This document shows positions 43,463-51,853 of a DNA stretch of 64,000 nucleotides, piece after piece; position 1 is the stretch's first letter; each line of letters opens with the position of its first letter. Both the position numbers and the translations under genes were made by a program. A model generated the notes under the pieces. It searched no databases. It had not been told where the DNA came from and saw nothing but the letters and a program-made list of their open reading frames with translations. The stretch comes from Burkholderia sp. BCC1644 (GTDB lineage: Bacteria > Pseudomonadota > Gammaproteobacteria > Burkholderiales > Burkholderiaceae), in assembly GCF_902833225.1 (NCBI RefSeq), contig NZ_CADFEI010000025.1:26795-90794 (forward strand). Direction: 5' to 3'.

Positions 43463-45469
43463 ATGCGCGCAGATCAATCACCCGTAGCGCGGCGACGCGG
43501 CGTTGCCGGTCGTCCGGGGCGCCAGCGCGGCACCATTGCGGTCATGGCCGCGATCTGGGTGTCGGTTGCATTCATCATGCTGGGTGCAATCGATATCGGT
43601 CATTTCTATTCCGAACGACGCAGCATGCAGGCGGCTGCCGATCTGGCGGCGCTTTCGGCCGTGTCGCAAATCAACGCGGATGCGACCTGCACGGCTGCGA
43701 CGACCGCAGCCGGCCGGATTGCGAATCCGGCATCGAATCCGCTGCCGGCGAACTCGACCGTTTCCGTGACATGCGGTGTCTGGGCCGCGCCTCAAGGCAG
43801 CGGCAATCCGCTGTTTACGCCGACCTCGGGCGCGGCGACCAACGGTCAGTGTGCAGGCCTGTCGCAGGGGACGATCAATGGTCAATCGGTCAACGCCGTA
43901 TGCGTGACGGTTTCCGAACCGATCGACGGGATTTTTCGTAGCGGGATAACCGTCGGTGGGTCGGCGATTGCCAAGAGCGTGCCGACCGACACCTTTACGC
44001 TGACCACGTCGCTGGCGGCCCTGAACGGCGGACTGGCCAATCAGTTGCTGCAGGCGTTGCTGGGTACGCCCAATCCGCTGAGTCTGCAGCTCGTCGATTA
44101 CCAGGGGCTCGCGCAAGTCAATCTGAAACTGGCGGGCATCCTCGCCAATCTGCCGGTCGGCACGAGTACGTCCGTGCTGAACGGCACCGTGACGCTGGGT
44201 CAACTGGCCAATGCGGCCGTCCAAGCGGCGACGCAGCAGAACCTGGTCGGCGCGAACCTGAACGTGCTGAACGCGATCGTCGTCGCACTCTGTTCCGGCG
44301 GCGTGTGCGGCGGCCCGCAAATAGCGCTCGGTCAGCTGGTTTCCGCCGCAACCGCGACGGGAACCTCCGCCGTCAACGCCAGCGTCAATGCGCTCGGCTT
44401 GCTGTCGACTGCGCTGCAACTCGCGAACGGCACGAACTCGGTCAGCATTCCCAGCGTCACCGTCCAGACGCCCACGTTGCTTGCGCCGTTGCTGAACGTG
44501 ACGGTGTCCGGTTCCGTCAAGCTGGGGGCGAATCCGCCGTCCACCGCGAGCGGTCCGCCCGGGCCGGCGAATTGCGGGACGTCCAATTGCACGACCAACA
44601 CGTCGACCGCGCAGGGGAACGTGTTCCTCAATACGTCGATCTCGCTGCTGTCGACGTGCTCGAACGGCGGGCTGGTCTTTCCGGGCGGCAGTTGCTCGTC
44701 CGGCACGGCGACGCCGCTTGCCGCGGTGCAATTGCCGATCACGGCCTATGTGGCGCCGGCGACGGCGGGCCTGATGTCCGTCACCTGCACCGCGGACGGC
44801 ACGAAAAGCGCGACGGTGAATGTGCAGACCGGGGTGGTGGCCGTCTACGTCGGCGGCACCGCGAATACGCCGATCAATCTCAATGCGCCGAGCGGATATA
44901 CGACCGGCAGTGGAACCCCGATCACGCTGGTCGCCGTGAACCTGCAGAGCCTGCTCAACCTGCTGGGGCTCAGTGCCGTGACTTCTGCGCTCAACGTGCT
45001 GACGCTCGGGCTGATCAACCTGAACCAGATATCCGTCAATATCAGTCTGAAGCCCGGACAGTTGACAGTTCCCGTTGCCAATCAAACGGCGACTCCGCTG
45101 ACGTTCACGTATCCCGGCCCGGGCTCATCCGCTTCGCCGAGCCCGGCGTCGCCGTACATGCTGGGCACGGGAACCGACCAGTTCCTGTCGCCCGCGGTTC
45201 AGGGTATCGTCGGCAGCGGCCTGTCGGTCTCCGTGTCGGCTAGCGGCGGATTGGCGGGGGTGCTGGCCGGCATTCTGAACCCGCTGCTGGATATCCTGAC
45301 CGGGCCGCTTCTGACTGCATTGGGAAGCACGCTCGTCCCGCTCCTCCTGCAACCGATCGATTCGCTCCTGACCTCGGTCACGGGCCTGCTTGGTCTCAGC
45401 CTGGGGAACGCCTATGTCACGAACACACCGGACTCGATCAAATGCGGCAATCCCATGCTGGTGCAATGA
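43463..45469 (+). CDS. tadG: TadG-like pilus assembly protein
   Basis: The 668-residue protein begins with an Arg-rich stretch and the TadE/TadG helix 'GTIAVMAAIWVSVAFIMLGAIDIGHF', then the 'ERRSMQAAADLAALSA' segment common to TadG proteins. The long remainder is a Gly/Thr/Val/Leu/Asn-rich, predicted beta-structured periplasmic or surface domain with scattered Cys. No von Willebrand A motif was seen, unlike TadG of Aggregatibacter. ATG 43463 was chosen because the longer frame from 43016 overlaps tadD. It is the last structural gene of the locus. Confidence 0.85.
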   Translation: MRADQSPVARRRGVAGRPGRQRGTIAVMAAIWVSVAFIMLGAIDIGHFYSERRSMQAAADLAALSAVSQINADATCTAATTAAGRIANPASNPLPANSTVSVTCGVWAAPQGSGNPLFTPTSGAATNGQCAGLSQGTINGQSVNAVCVTVSEPIDGIFRSGITVGGSAIAKSVPTDTFTLTTSLAALNGGLANQLLQALLGTPNPLSLQLVDYQGLAQVNLKLAGILANLPVGTSTSVLNGTVTLGQLANAAVQAATQQNLVGANLNVLNAIVVALCSGGVCGGPQIALGQLVSAATATGTSAVNASVNALGLLSTALQLANGTNSVSIPSVTVQTPTLLAPLLNVTVSGSVKLGANPPSTASGPPGPANCGTSNCTTNTSTAQGNVFLNTSISLLSTCSNGGLVFPGGSCSSGTATPLAAVQLPITAYVAPATAGLMSVTCTADGTKSATVNVQTGVVAVYVGGTANTPINLNAPSGYTTGSGTPITLVAVNLQSLLNLLGLSAVTSALNVLTLGLINLNQISVNISLKPGQLTVPVANQTATPLTFTYPGPGSSASPSPASPYMLGTGTDQFLSPAVQGIVGSGLSVSVSASGGLAGVLAGILNPLLDILTGPLLTALGSTLVPLLLQPIDSLLTSVTGLLGLSLGNAYVTNTPDSIKCGNPMLVQ

Positions 45470-45577
45470 ATGTCTGAACGTTCCGTGATCGACGCGGGCG
45501 GCATCGCTGCCGCCTGCCACCGGTCGCCGACCTGCAATGCCGAGCAACTCGTCAATTACTGAAGCCGTACCCGAAAC

Positions 45578-46969
45578 ATGAGAACCACGCCCGCAATCGA
45601 AGAGCTCGACCTGTACGTCTGGGAAGGCAAGGCGGACATCGTCGACCGCGTCGCCCGGTGCATGGCGAGCTTCGACGTCGAAGTGATCCGCGCCGACAAC
45701 GCGGAGATCTCGCCCGAGCGCGCCGCATTGCGGCCGTCGCTCGCGATCATCAGCGTGACGATGATCGAGGGCGGCGCCGCGTTCCTGCGCGACTGGCAGG
45801 CCAACATCGGCATGCCGGTGGTCTGGGTCGGCGCGGCGCGCGACCACGACGCGTCGCAGTATCCGCCCGATTATTCGCACATCCTGCCGCTCGACTTCAC
45901 GTGCGCCGAACTGCGCGGCATGATCGGCAAGCTCGTCACGCAACTGCGTGCGCACTCGGCCGAAACGTCGCAGCCGTCCGAACTCGTCGCGCACTCCGAA
46001 TCGATGCAGGCGCTGCTGCACGAAGTCGATACGTTCGCCGACTGCGACACCAACGTGCTGCTGCACGGCGAAACCGGCGTCGGCAAGGAGCGCATCGCGC
46101 AACTGCTGCACGCAAAGCATTCGCGTTACCGGCACGGCGAATTCGTGCCGGTGAACTGCGGCGCGATCCCCGACGGCCTGTTCGAATCGCTGTTCTTCGG
46201 TCATGCGAAAGGATCGTTCACGGGCGCGGTTGTTGCGCATAAAGGCTATTTCGAGCAGGCGGGCGGCGGCACGCTGTTCCTCGACGAAGTCGGCGATCTG
46301 CCGCTGTATCAGCAGGTCAAGCTGCTGCGCGTGCTCGAGGATGGCGCGGTGCTGCGCGTCGGCGCGACGGCGCCGGTCAAGGTCGATTTCCGGTTGGTCG
46401 CGGCGAGCAACAAGAAGCTGCCGCAGCTCGTGAAGGAAGGGCTGTTCCGCGCCGATCTCTACTACCGGCTCGCGGTGATCGAGCTGAGCATTCCGTCGCT
46501 GGAAGAGCGCGGCGCGGTCGACAAGATCGCGCTGTTCAAGTCGTTCGTTGCCCAGGTCGTCGGCGAGGAGCGGCTCGCGGAGTTGTCCGATCTGCCGTAC
46601 TGGCTGACGGATTCGGTCGCGGACAGCTATTTCCCCGGCAACGTACGCGAATTGCGCAACCTCGCCGAGCGTGTCGGCGTGACGGTGCGGCAGACGGGCG
46701 GGTGGGATGCCGCGCGGCTGCAGCGGCTGATCGCGCACGCGCGCAATTCGGCCCAGCCGGTGCCGGTGGAGAGCGCGGCGGAGGTGTTCGTCGATCGCAG
46801 CAAGTGGGACATGAACGAGCGCAGCCGCGTCATTACGGCGCTCGACGCAAACGGTTGGCGTCGTCAGGATACGGCGCAGCAGCTCGGTATCAGCCGCAAG
46901 GTACTGTGGGAAAAAATGCGCAAATATCAGATCTTCGACGAAGAGCCCGAGACACGCGAAAGCGAGTAA
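45578..46969 (+). CDS. Sigma-54-dependent activator with degenerate receiver domain
   Basis: The 463-residue enhancer-binding protein has an N-terminal receiver-like domain (1-125) lacking the phosphate-accepting Asp: the strand that should carry it reads 'LAIISVTMIEGG'. The AAA+ domain follows, with Walker A 'GETGVGKE' at 164-171, 'GSFTGA' at 212-217 (the sigma-54 contact loop, usually GAFTGA) and 'LFLDEVGDLPL' as Walker B. A Fis-type helix-turn-helix is at the end ('DTAQQLGISRKVLWEKMRKY'). It probably controls the Tad locus or neighbours, by inference from position. FleQ/VpsR-like ligand control is possible. Confidence 0.88.
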   Translation: MRTTPAIEELDLYVWEGKADIVDRVARCMASFDVEVIRADNAEISPERAALRPSLAIISVTMIEGGAAFLRDWQANIGMPVVWVGAARDHDASQYPPDYSHILPLDFTCAELRGMIGKLVTQLRAHSAETSQPSELVAHSESMQALLHEVDTFADCDTNVLLHGETGVGKERIAQLLHAKHSRYRHGEFVPVNCGAIPDGLFESLFFGHAKGSFTGAVVAHKGYFEQAGGGTLFLDEVGDLPLYQQVKLLRVLEDGAVLRVGATAPVKVDFRLVAASNKKLPQLVKEGLFRADLYYRLAVIELSIPSLEERGAVDKIALFKSFVAQVVGEERLAELSDLPYWLTDSVADSYFPGNVRELRNLAERVGVTVRQTGGWDAARLQRLIAHARNSAQPVPVESAAEVFVDRSKWDMNERSRVITALDANGWRRQDTAQQLGISRKVLWEKMRKYQIFDEEPETRESE

Positions 46970-47023
46970 TTAATGAGATAAAATCGCGCTGAATTACAAC
47001 GACTCGGGCGGGAATAAAACTTC

Positions 47024-47731
47024 ATGAGCCATATGACGGGGTTGGGGCGGGTGAGCGTGTTGCTCGCCCTGGTGGGAGGCATGCAGGGCGCGTTCGCGCA
47101 GGGGCTGGCCGGCAGCGATTCGCCGGCGGTGCAGCAGGCGTCGGCGCCGGTGGCGGCAATTCCGGTGATCGATCAGCAGGGCCAGATGTCGGTGCAGCCG
47201 CAGGCGGGCGAGTCGACGGGGCCGAGCACGGTCGACGATCTGCAGCGCCAGATTCAGGCGCACTCGCTGACGGAAATGCGCACGAGCTACAACGGCAGCT
47301 ACGGTGCGAGCCTGCTGTTCAATGTGAAGGACGGTGCGTACTTCGTCGCGCTGTTCCAGCAGAAGGCGTTCTGGCGCGTGATCAAGACGTACGACGAAAC
47401 GCGCGCGGAAGCGATCTATCGCGATTTCTCGCGTCAGGCGGAGCGGCTGGCCATCAACGAACTGCGGGCGGCGAAGCTGGAATCGCAGAAGGCGCAAATG
47501 GACAAGCAGATCGAGGTCACGCAGGATCGTGCACGACGCCTGCAGGCCGACATCTCGATCGCACGCCAGCAGCAGGCGGCGGTCGCGGATCGCCAGAAGA
47601 GCGTGCGCAGCGAGACGGCGGCATTGCAGGCGCAACAGGCCGAACTCCAGTCGCAACTGCGCGCGTTGCAGCAGCAGGTGCGTTCGCTGCAGCGTGAGGC
47701 CGACGCGGGCCTGCCGGCGACGGCACGCTGA
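47024..47731 (+). CDS. DUF2968-family exported coiled-coil protein
   Basis: The 235-residue protein has a signal peptide of about 25 residues ending 'GAFAQG'. A DUF2968 region follows ('DLQRQIQAHSLTEMRTSYNGSYGASLLF', given here in part). The second half (about 135-228) is a long Gln/Ala/Glu/Arg-rich coiled coil. The function is unknown. It follows the sigma-54 activator by 54 bp on the same strand and ends in its own terminator. Confidence 0.8.
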   Translation: MSHMTGLGRVSVLLALVGGMQGAFAQGLAGSDSPAVQQASAPVAAIPVIDQQGQMSVQPQAGESTGPSTVDDLQRQIQAHSLTEMRTSYNGSYGASLLFNVKDGAYFVALFQQKAFWRVIKTYDETRAEAIYRDFSRQAERLAINELRAAKLESQKAQMDKQIEVTQDRARRLQADISIARQQQAAVADRQKSVRSETAALQAQQAELQSQLRALQQQVRSLQREADAGLPATAR

Positions 47732-47775
47732 ACCTGGCAGCGGTGCGGCGACATGCCGCGCCGGCTGCACAAGCA

Positions 47776-47805
47776 AAAAGGGCAAGCCGGTTGGCTTGCC
47801 CTTTT
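47776..47805. terminator. Bidirectional terminator between the DUF2968 gene and hfq2
   Basis: AAAAGGGCAAGCC and GGCTTGCCCTTTT form a perfect 13-bp stem with a GGTT loop, followed by GTTTT. The A-run on the left lets it also end the convergent hfq2 transcript. Confidence 0.88.
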
Positions 47806-47808
47806 GTT

Positions 47809-48390
47809 TTACTGGCCGTCCGGCACGATTCGCCGGCGGCGTGTGACGATCACCGGACCGTTGCCGCCGCGTGCATCCGACGACGACGCGTTACCGGATG
47901 CATCGCCGCTGTCGCGCGGCGCGCCATAGCTTTCGCGCGGTTCACGGGGTTCGCGCGGGGCGCCGTAGCCTTCGCGCGGCTCACGCGAGCCGTAACCTTC
48001 GCGCGGTTCGCGCGAGCCATAGCCTTCACGCGGTTCGCGGGAGCCGTAGCCGCCACCGTCGCCACGCGATTCGCGCGGGCCGCCGTGCGAGCCGTACGGG
48101 CTGTGACCGCCGCCTTCACGGCCGCCGGGGCGACCGCCGGTGCGCGGCCCGCGGGGACCGCCGCCGCCCGGGCGCGAGCCGCCCGTGTCGAGCTGGATAG
48201 TGGAAATCGCGCGCTTGTAGATGCCTTGCAGACCCACGGGGGTGCGCAGCATCACCAGGTACTGGTCGAACGACTCGATGCACCCCGTCAGACGAATGCC
48301 GTTGACGAGATAGATTTCAACGCGCTTACGTTCCTTGCGCGCCGAATTGATGAAGTCGTTTTGCGGATGGGATTCTGCGGGATTGGCCAT
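47809..48390 (-). CDS. hfq2: RNA chaperone Hfq2 with Arg/Gly-rich C-terminal tail
   Basis: The first 70 residues of this 193-residue protein are an Hfq Sm fold: 'NDFINSARKERKRVEIYLVNGIRLTG' (Sm1) and 'GIYKRAISTIQLD' (Sm2). The usual Sm2 'YKHAIST' reads YKRAIST, so the proximal-face His is Arg. The tail of about 120 residues is Gly/Arg-rich with tandem 'EGYGSREPR' units. B. cenocepacia is known to have such a second, long Hfq needed for stress tolerance and virulence. Start 48390 was chosen because it aligns with the Hfq N terminus. Confidence 0.93.
   Translation of the reverse strand: MANPAESHPQNDFINSARKERKRVEIYLVNGIRLTGCIESFDQYLVMLRTPVGLQGIYKRAISTIQLDTGGSRPGGGGPRGPRTGGRPGGREGGGHSPYGSHGGPRESRGDGGGYGSREPREGYGSREPREGYGSREPREGYGAPREPREPRESYGAPRDSGDASGNASSSDARGGNGPVIVTRRRRIVPDGQ
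47925..48060 (-). repeat. 27-bp repeats in the hfq2 tail
   Basis: At least three tandem units encode 'EGYGSREPR', flanked by degenerate 'GAPREPREPRE' variants. Copy number is likely to vary between strains. Confidence 0.8.
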
Positions 48391-48571
48391 TGAGGTGCGG
48401 CAGGAGCCTGCGTCAGAGAATATGTTGTGCGTGTGTGTGGCGTGTTCGTCCACAAGGTGTTTGGCGGGATTCTACCCTGTTCAATAGGGAAGCGCGCAGT
48501 CGTGATTGTGTCGAACCGTAACCCACTATAGACGTTCCAGCGCATTTTCGCGATTCGGCCGAATAGCTAAA

Positions 48572-48597
48572 GCCGTTTCGTTACGTCGCGTTACGAC
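48572..48597 (+). promoter_or_regulatory. GCCGTTTCGTnACGT direct-repeat element, copy B
   Basis: Second copy of the 26-bp element of 33383-33408. CGTTACG occurs twice with a 10-bp period. It lies about 90 bp upstream of the small secreted protein gene, in promoter position. Confidence 0.5.
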
Positions 48598-48685
48598 TCT
48601 CGCAGCGCCGTATCACCTCGCCGCGTGCGGTGCGCTTACATTCGTCGCGTGAGCCGGGCGGGCCGGCGTATCAGGGATGCAGAAC

Positions 48686-48967
48686 ATGAACACGAGGCAA
48701 TGGGCAGGGTGGGTTGGCGGCGTGGCATTGCTGGCTTCCGGCAGTGCAATGGCGCACGTCGACCTGTCGGTCGGCATCGGCGTACCGGTCGCGCCGGTCT
48801 ATGTCCAGCCGGCGCCGGTCTATGTGGCGCCACAGCCGGCCGTCGTCGCCTATCCGGGCTACGGATACGGCTACTACGGCGATGACGACGACGATCGCTA
48901 CCGGAAGTGGCGCAAGCACTATTACAAGCATTGGCGCAAGCACCACGGCGACGACGATGACGATTGA
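48686..48967 (+). CDS. Small secreted Tyr/Pro/His/Asp-rich protein
   Basis: The 93-residue protein has a clear signal peptide (about 23 residues ending 'SGSAMA'). It continues with repeated Val-Pro-Val-Tyr-Val-Pro motifs ('VPVAPVYVQPAPVYVAPQP'), a Tyr/Gly patch, then 'DDDDDRYRKWRKHYYKHWRKHH' (shown in part) and a final acidic run. It resembles small Burkholderia exported proteins of unknown role. The His/Asp-rich end could bind metal, which is speculation. ATG 48686 has AGGGA at suitable distance; the ATG at 48677 is too close to it. Confidence 0.75.
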   Translation: MNTRQWAGWVGGVALLASGSAMAHVDLSVGIGVPVAPVYVQPAPVYVAPQPAVVAYPGYGYGYYGDDDDDRYRKWRKHYYKHWRKHHGDDDDD

Positions 48968-48994
48968 TCCCGACTTCAACCGCGCCGGTACGAA

Positions 48995-49912
48995 TCAGAA
49001 CGCGTAGTCCGGGTTTTTCGGGTCGAATGCGGTGTCGTCGAGCGTGGCCGGCGCGATTTTCTCGATGACGATCCGCTCGAAGATCTTGCCGTCGTTGTCA
49101 TAGGACTCGACGGTCCGGAAATAGGGCGCGTGCAGGTCGAGCCCGAGGACTTCCTTCTTCGCGTAGAACTGCGGCCGGCCGGTCGGCGTCTCGTAGGTGA
49201 GCGCGACCACCCGCACGCCGCCGATCGATTTTGCTTCGACCTGGGTCGGCCGCTGCACGCCGGCTTCCAGGTACTTCTTCCCTTCGGTCAGGTACAGGTT
49301 CGTGATGAACTCGGTGCCGAGATCCTTCACCTGGTGATTCGACTGGGCACGCGCCAGCGCGCCGTCGAGCGCCGTCCACAGCGGAATCTTGCCGAGCAGG
49401 CCGCCGAGATGGCCGTACATCTCGTCCTTGCGCTGCGTCGTGTCGTAGATGGTTTCCTGTCCCGCATGCGCGCCGCCCGGCAGCCATTTCGCATACACGC
49501 GCAGCGGTTCGCGGGTGGTCTTCACCAGCATGCGGTCGGGCGTGTCGGACCATTTCCCGCTGATGCGCTCCTGGCGCACCATCGTGAACTGGTACGCCGG
49601 ATAACCGTTAGGACCATTACGGATATAGAGCGGCACGGCGAGCGGGTCGAGCGCCTTGAAGAGCGCGGTGAGCGTCGCGTCGTCGAGCTGCGCGAGCGTA
49701 CCGCGCTGTGCGGCCGCGTGCAGCCAGCGTGCCTGTTGCGCGAGCGGTTCGCGCGTGACCTTCGCCAGGTCCGCCGGCAGTGCGACCTCCTGTACCGCAC
49801 TTGCGGCAGCGGCCGTTTCCTGTGCATGCAGGCCCGCGTGCGCGAGCGACAGCATGCAAGCGACCGCCGCGGCGGCCGCATGCCGCGTACGGCGCTTCAT
49901 TCCTTCGTTCAT
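48995..49912 (-). CDS. Exported DUF1571-family protein
   Basis: The 305-residue protein has an Arg-rich start and signal peptide of about 30 residues ending 'GLHAQ'. The mature part fits DUF1571: 'QFTMVRQERISGKW' and 'LVKTTREPLRVYAKWLPGGAHAGQETIYD', in which substituents of lipoprotein-carrier-like LolA folds are recognisable, ending 'FDPKNPDYAF'. Function unknown. Start 49912 has GGGAGA 8 bp upstream. It lies 29 bp downstream of the acyl-CoA ligase on the same strand and may share its transcript. Confidence 0.78.
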   Translation of the reverse strand: MNEGMKRRTRHAAAAAVACMLSLAHAGLHAQETAAAASAVQEVALPADLAKVTREPLAQQARWLHAAAQRGTLAQLDDATLTALFKALDPLAVPLYIRNGPNGYPAYQFTMVRQERISGKWSDTPDRMLVKTTREPLRVYAKWLPGGAHAGQETIYDTTQRKDEMYGHLGGLLGKIPLWTALDGALARAQSNHQVKDLGTEFITNLYLTEGKKYLEAGVQRPTQVEAKSIGGVRVVALTYETPTGRPQFYAKKEVLGLDLHAPYFRTVESYDNDGKIFERIVIEKIAPATLDDTAFDPKNPDYAF

Positions 49913-49941
49913 CGACAGCGTCTCCCGGAGCGATGGATCGT

Positions 49942-51696
49942 TCAGCCTTGCTTCGCGGCCTTGAGTTTGGCGAGTTCCTCGTCGCGCAGCGCGCGGCGCA
50001 GGATCTTGCCGACGTTCGTCTGCGGCAGTGCGTCGCGGAACTCGACGAATTTCGGCATCTTGTAGCCGGTCAGGTTCTTGCGGCAGTGCGCGAGCACGTC
50101 CTCGACCGTCAGCGACGGGTCGCGGCGCACGACGAACACCTTGATCCGTTCGCCCTGTACCTCGTCAGGAATGCCGATCGCCGCGGCTTCGCTGATGCCC
50201 GGATGCATCACGAGCACTTCCTCGATCTCGTTCGGATACACGTTGAAGCCCGACACGAGGATCATGTCCTTCTTGCGGTCGATGAGGCGGATGAAACCGC
50301 GCTCGTCCATCACGCCGATGTCGCCGGTGCCGAGCCAGCCGTCGGCGTCGATCACCTTGGCCGTCTCGTCCGGGCGCTGCCAGTAGCCGCGCATCACCTG
50401 CGGGCCGTGCACGCACAGCTCGCCCGGCTCGCCGACGGGCGCCCAGGTGCCGTCCTCGCGGCGAAAGCGCACGACGGTCGACGGCGCGGGCAGGCCGATC
50501 GAGCCGCTGAACGCGGCCATGTCGTTCAGGTCCACGGGGTTCATCGTGACGATCGGCGAGCATTCGGTGAGGCCGTAGCCTTCGACGACCGGCCGCCCCG
50601 TCACCTGCTGGAAGCGCTCCGCGACCGCGCGCTGCATCGCCATCCCGCCGGCCATCGCGAGCTTGAGCTTCGAGAAGTCGCGCTTGCGGAATTCCTCGTT
50701 GTCGAGGAACGCGTTGTACAGCGTGTTGATGCCGGTGATCCCCGTGAACGTTTCGTTGCGGATGATCTTCATCACCATCTTCATGTCGCGCGGGTTCGCG
50801 ATCAGGATGTTGCGCCCGCCGAGTCCCATGAAGATGAACGCGTTCACCGTCAGCGAATAGATGTGATACAGCGGCAGCGGTGTGAGCACGGTTTCGACGT
50901 CGCCCGACACTTGATCGGCGATCCACGCCTTCGCTTGCAGCAGGTTCGCGATCAGGTTGCCGTGCGTGAGCATCGCGCCTTTCGCGACACCGGTCGTGCC
51001 GCCCGTGTATTGCAGGAACGCGAGGTCGTCGCGCGTCGTCTGCACCGGCTGCGGCTTGCCGCGCGCGCCGAGCGCGAGGGCGGAGCGCAGCCGGATGGCC
51101 TGCGGCAGGTGGTAGGCCGGCACGAGCTTCTTCACGTGCTTCAGCACGAAATTGATCAGGCGTCCTTTCGCATTGAAGCCGTCGGCGAGCAGGTCGCCGA
51201 GCGCGGTGACGACGATGTTCTTCACCTGCGTTTCCGGCAGCGCGTCCTGCAGCGTGCGCGCGAAGTTCTCGAACACGACGATCGTCTGCGCGCCGCTGTC
51301 CTTCAGCTGGTGCGCGAGTTCGCGCACGGTGTAGAGCGGATTGACGTTGACGACGATCGCGCCGGCCTTCAGCGTGCCGAACAGCGCGACCGGGTACTGG
51401 AACGTGTTGGGCAGCATGATCGCGACGCGGTCGCCCGGCTTCACGCCGAGGCTTTGCAGGTACGACGCGAATGCGTCGACTTTCTGCGCGAGCGTGCGAT
51501 AGGTCATCGACGCGCCGGCGCTCACGTACGCGACGCGATCGGCGAAGCGGGTCGTGCATTCGTCGAAGAACTGCACGAGCGACGCGTATTGCGCGACGTC
51601 GATTTCGTGCGGGACGCCGGGCGGATATGACGCGTACCAGATGCCGTCGGTGTTCGGCGGGATCTGGGCCGCTGTGGTTGCTGCGGAAGATGACAT
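49942..51696 (-). CDS. fadD: Long-chain fatty acid-CoA ligase (AMP-binding)
   Basis: The 584-residue adenylate-forming enzyme activates a fatty acid to acyl-AMP and then acyl-CoA. The P-loop motif 'YTGGTTGVAKGAMLTHGN' is near residue 220, the 'GYGLTECSPIV' motif near 375, and the hinge and acceptor region 'GWLGTGDIGVMDERGFIRLIDRKKDMI' follows. The C-terminal Lys lies in 'NVGKILRRALRDEE'. This matches FadD-type ligases. A PsrA-like TetR gene 157 bp upstream on the same strand supports a role in beta-oxidation. Confidence 0.92.
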   Translation of the reverse strand: MSSSAATTAAQIPPNTDGIWYASYPPGVPHEIDVAQYASLVQFFDECTTRFADRVAYVSAGASMTYRTLAQKVDAFASYLQSLGVKPGDRVAIMLPNTFQYPVALFGTLKAGAIVVNVNPLYTVRELAHQLKDSGAQTIVVFENFARTLQDALPETQVKNIVVTALGDLLADGFNAKGRLINFVLKHVKKLVPAYHLPQAIRLRSALALGARGKPQPVQTTRDDLAFLQYTGGTTGVAKGAMLTHGNLIANLLQAKAWIADQVSGDVETVLTPLPLYHIYSLTVNAFIFMGLGGRNILIANPRDMKMVMKIIRNETFTGITGINTLYNAFLDNEEFRKRDFSKLKLAMAGGMAMQRAVAERFQQVTGRPVVEGYGLTECSPIVTMNPVDLNDMAAFSGSIGLPAPSTVVRFRREDGTWAPVGEPGELCVHGPQVMRGYWQRPDETAKVIDADGWLGTGDIGVMDERGFIRLIDRKKDMILVSGFNVYPNEIEEVLVMHPGISEAAAIGIPDEVQGERIKVFVVRRDPSLTVEDVLAHCRKNLTGYKMPKFVEFRDALPQTNVGKILRRALRDEELAKLKAAKQG

Positions 51697-51853
51697 GACG
51701 TGTCTCCGGTCTTTGCTCTCGGCGAGGGCGGGCGTTTCGACGCCTGTCCATGCCCCGTGCTTCGCGGTCGATCGGCGCGGGCGCCTCGACGCCCCGCCTG
51801 ACCGCGCGTATCAATCAAATCGTGAACAGGAAGCCGCGCGTGGCCCCGCGCGC

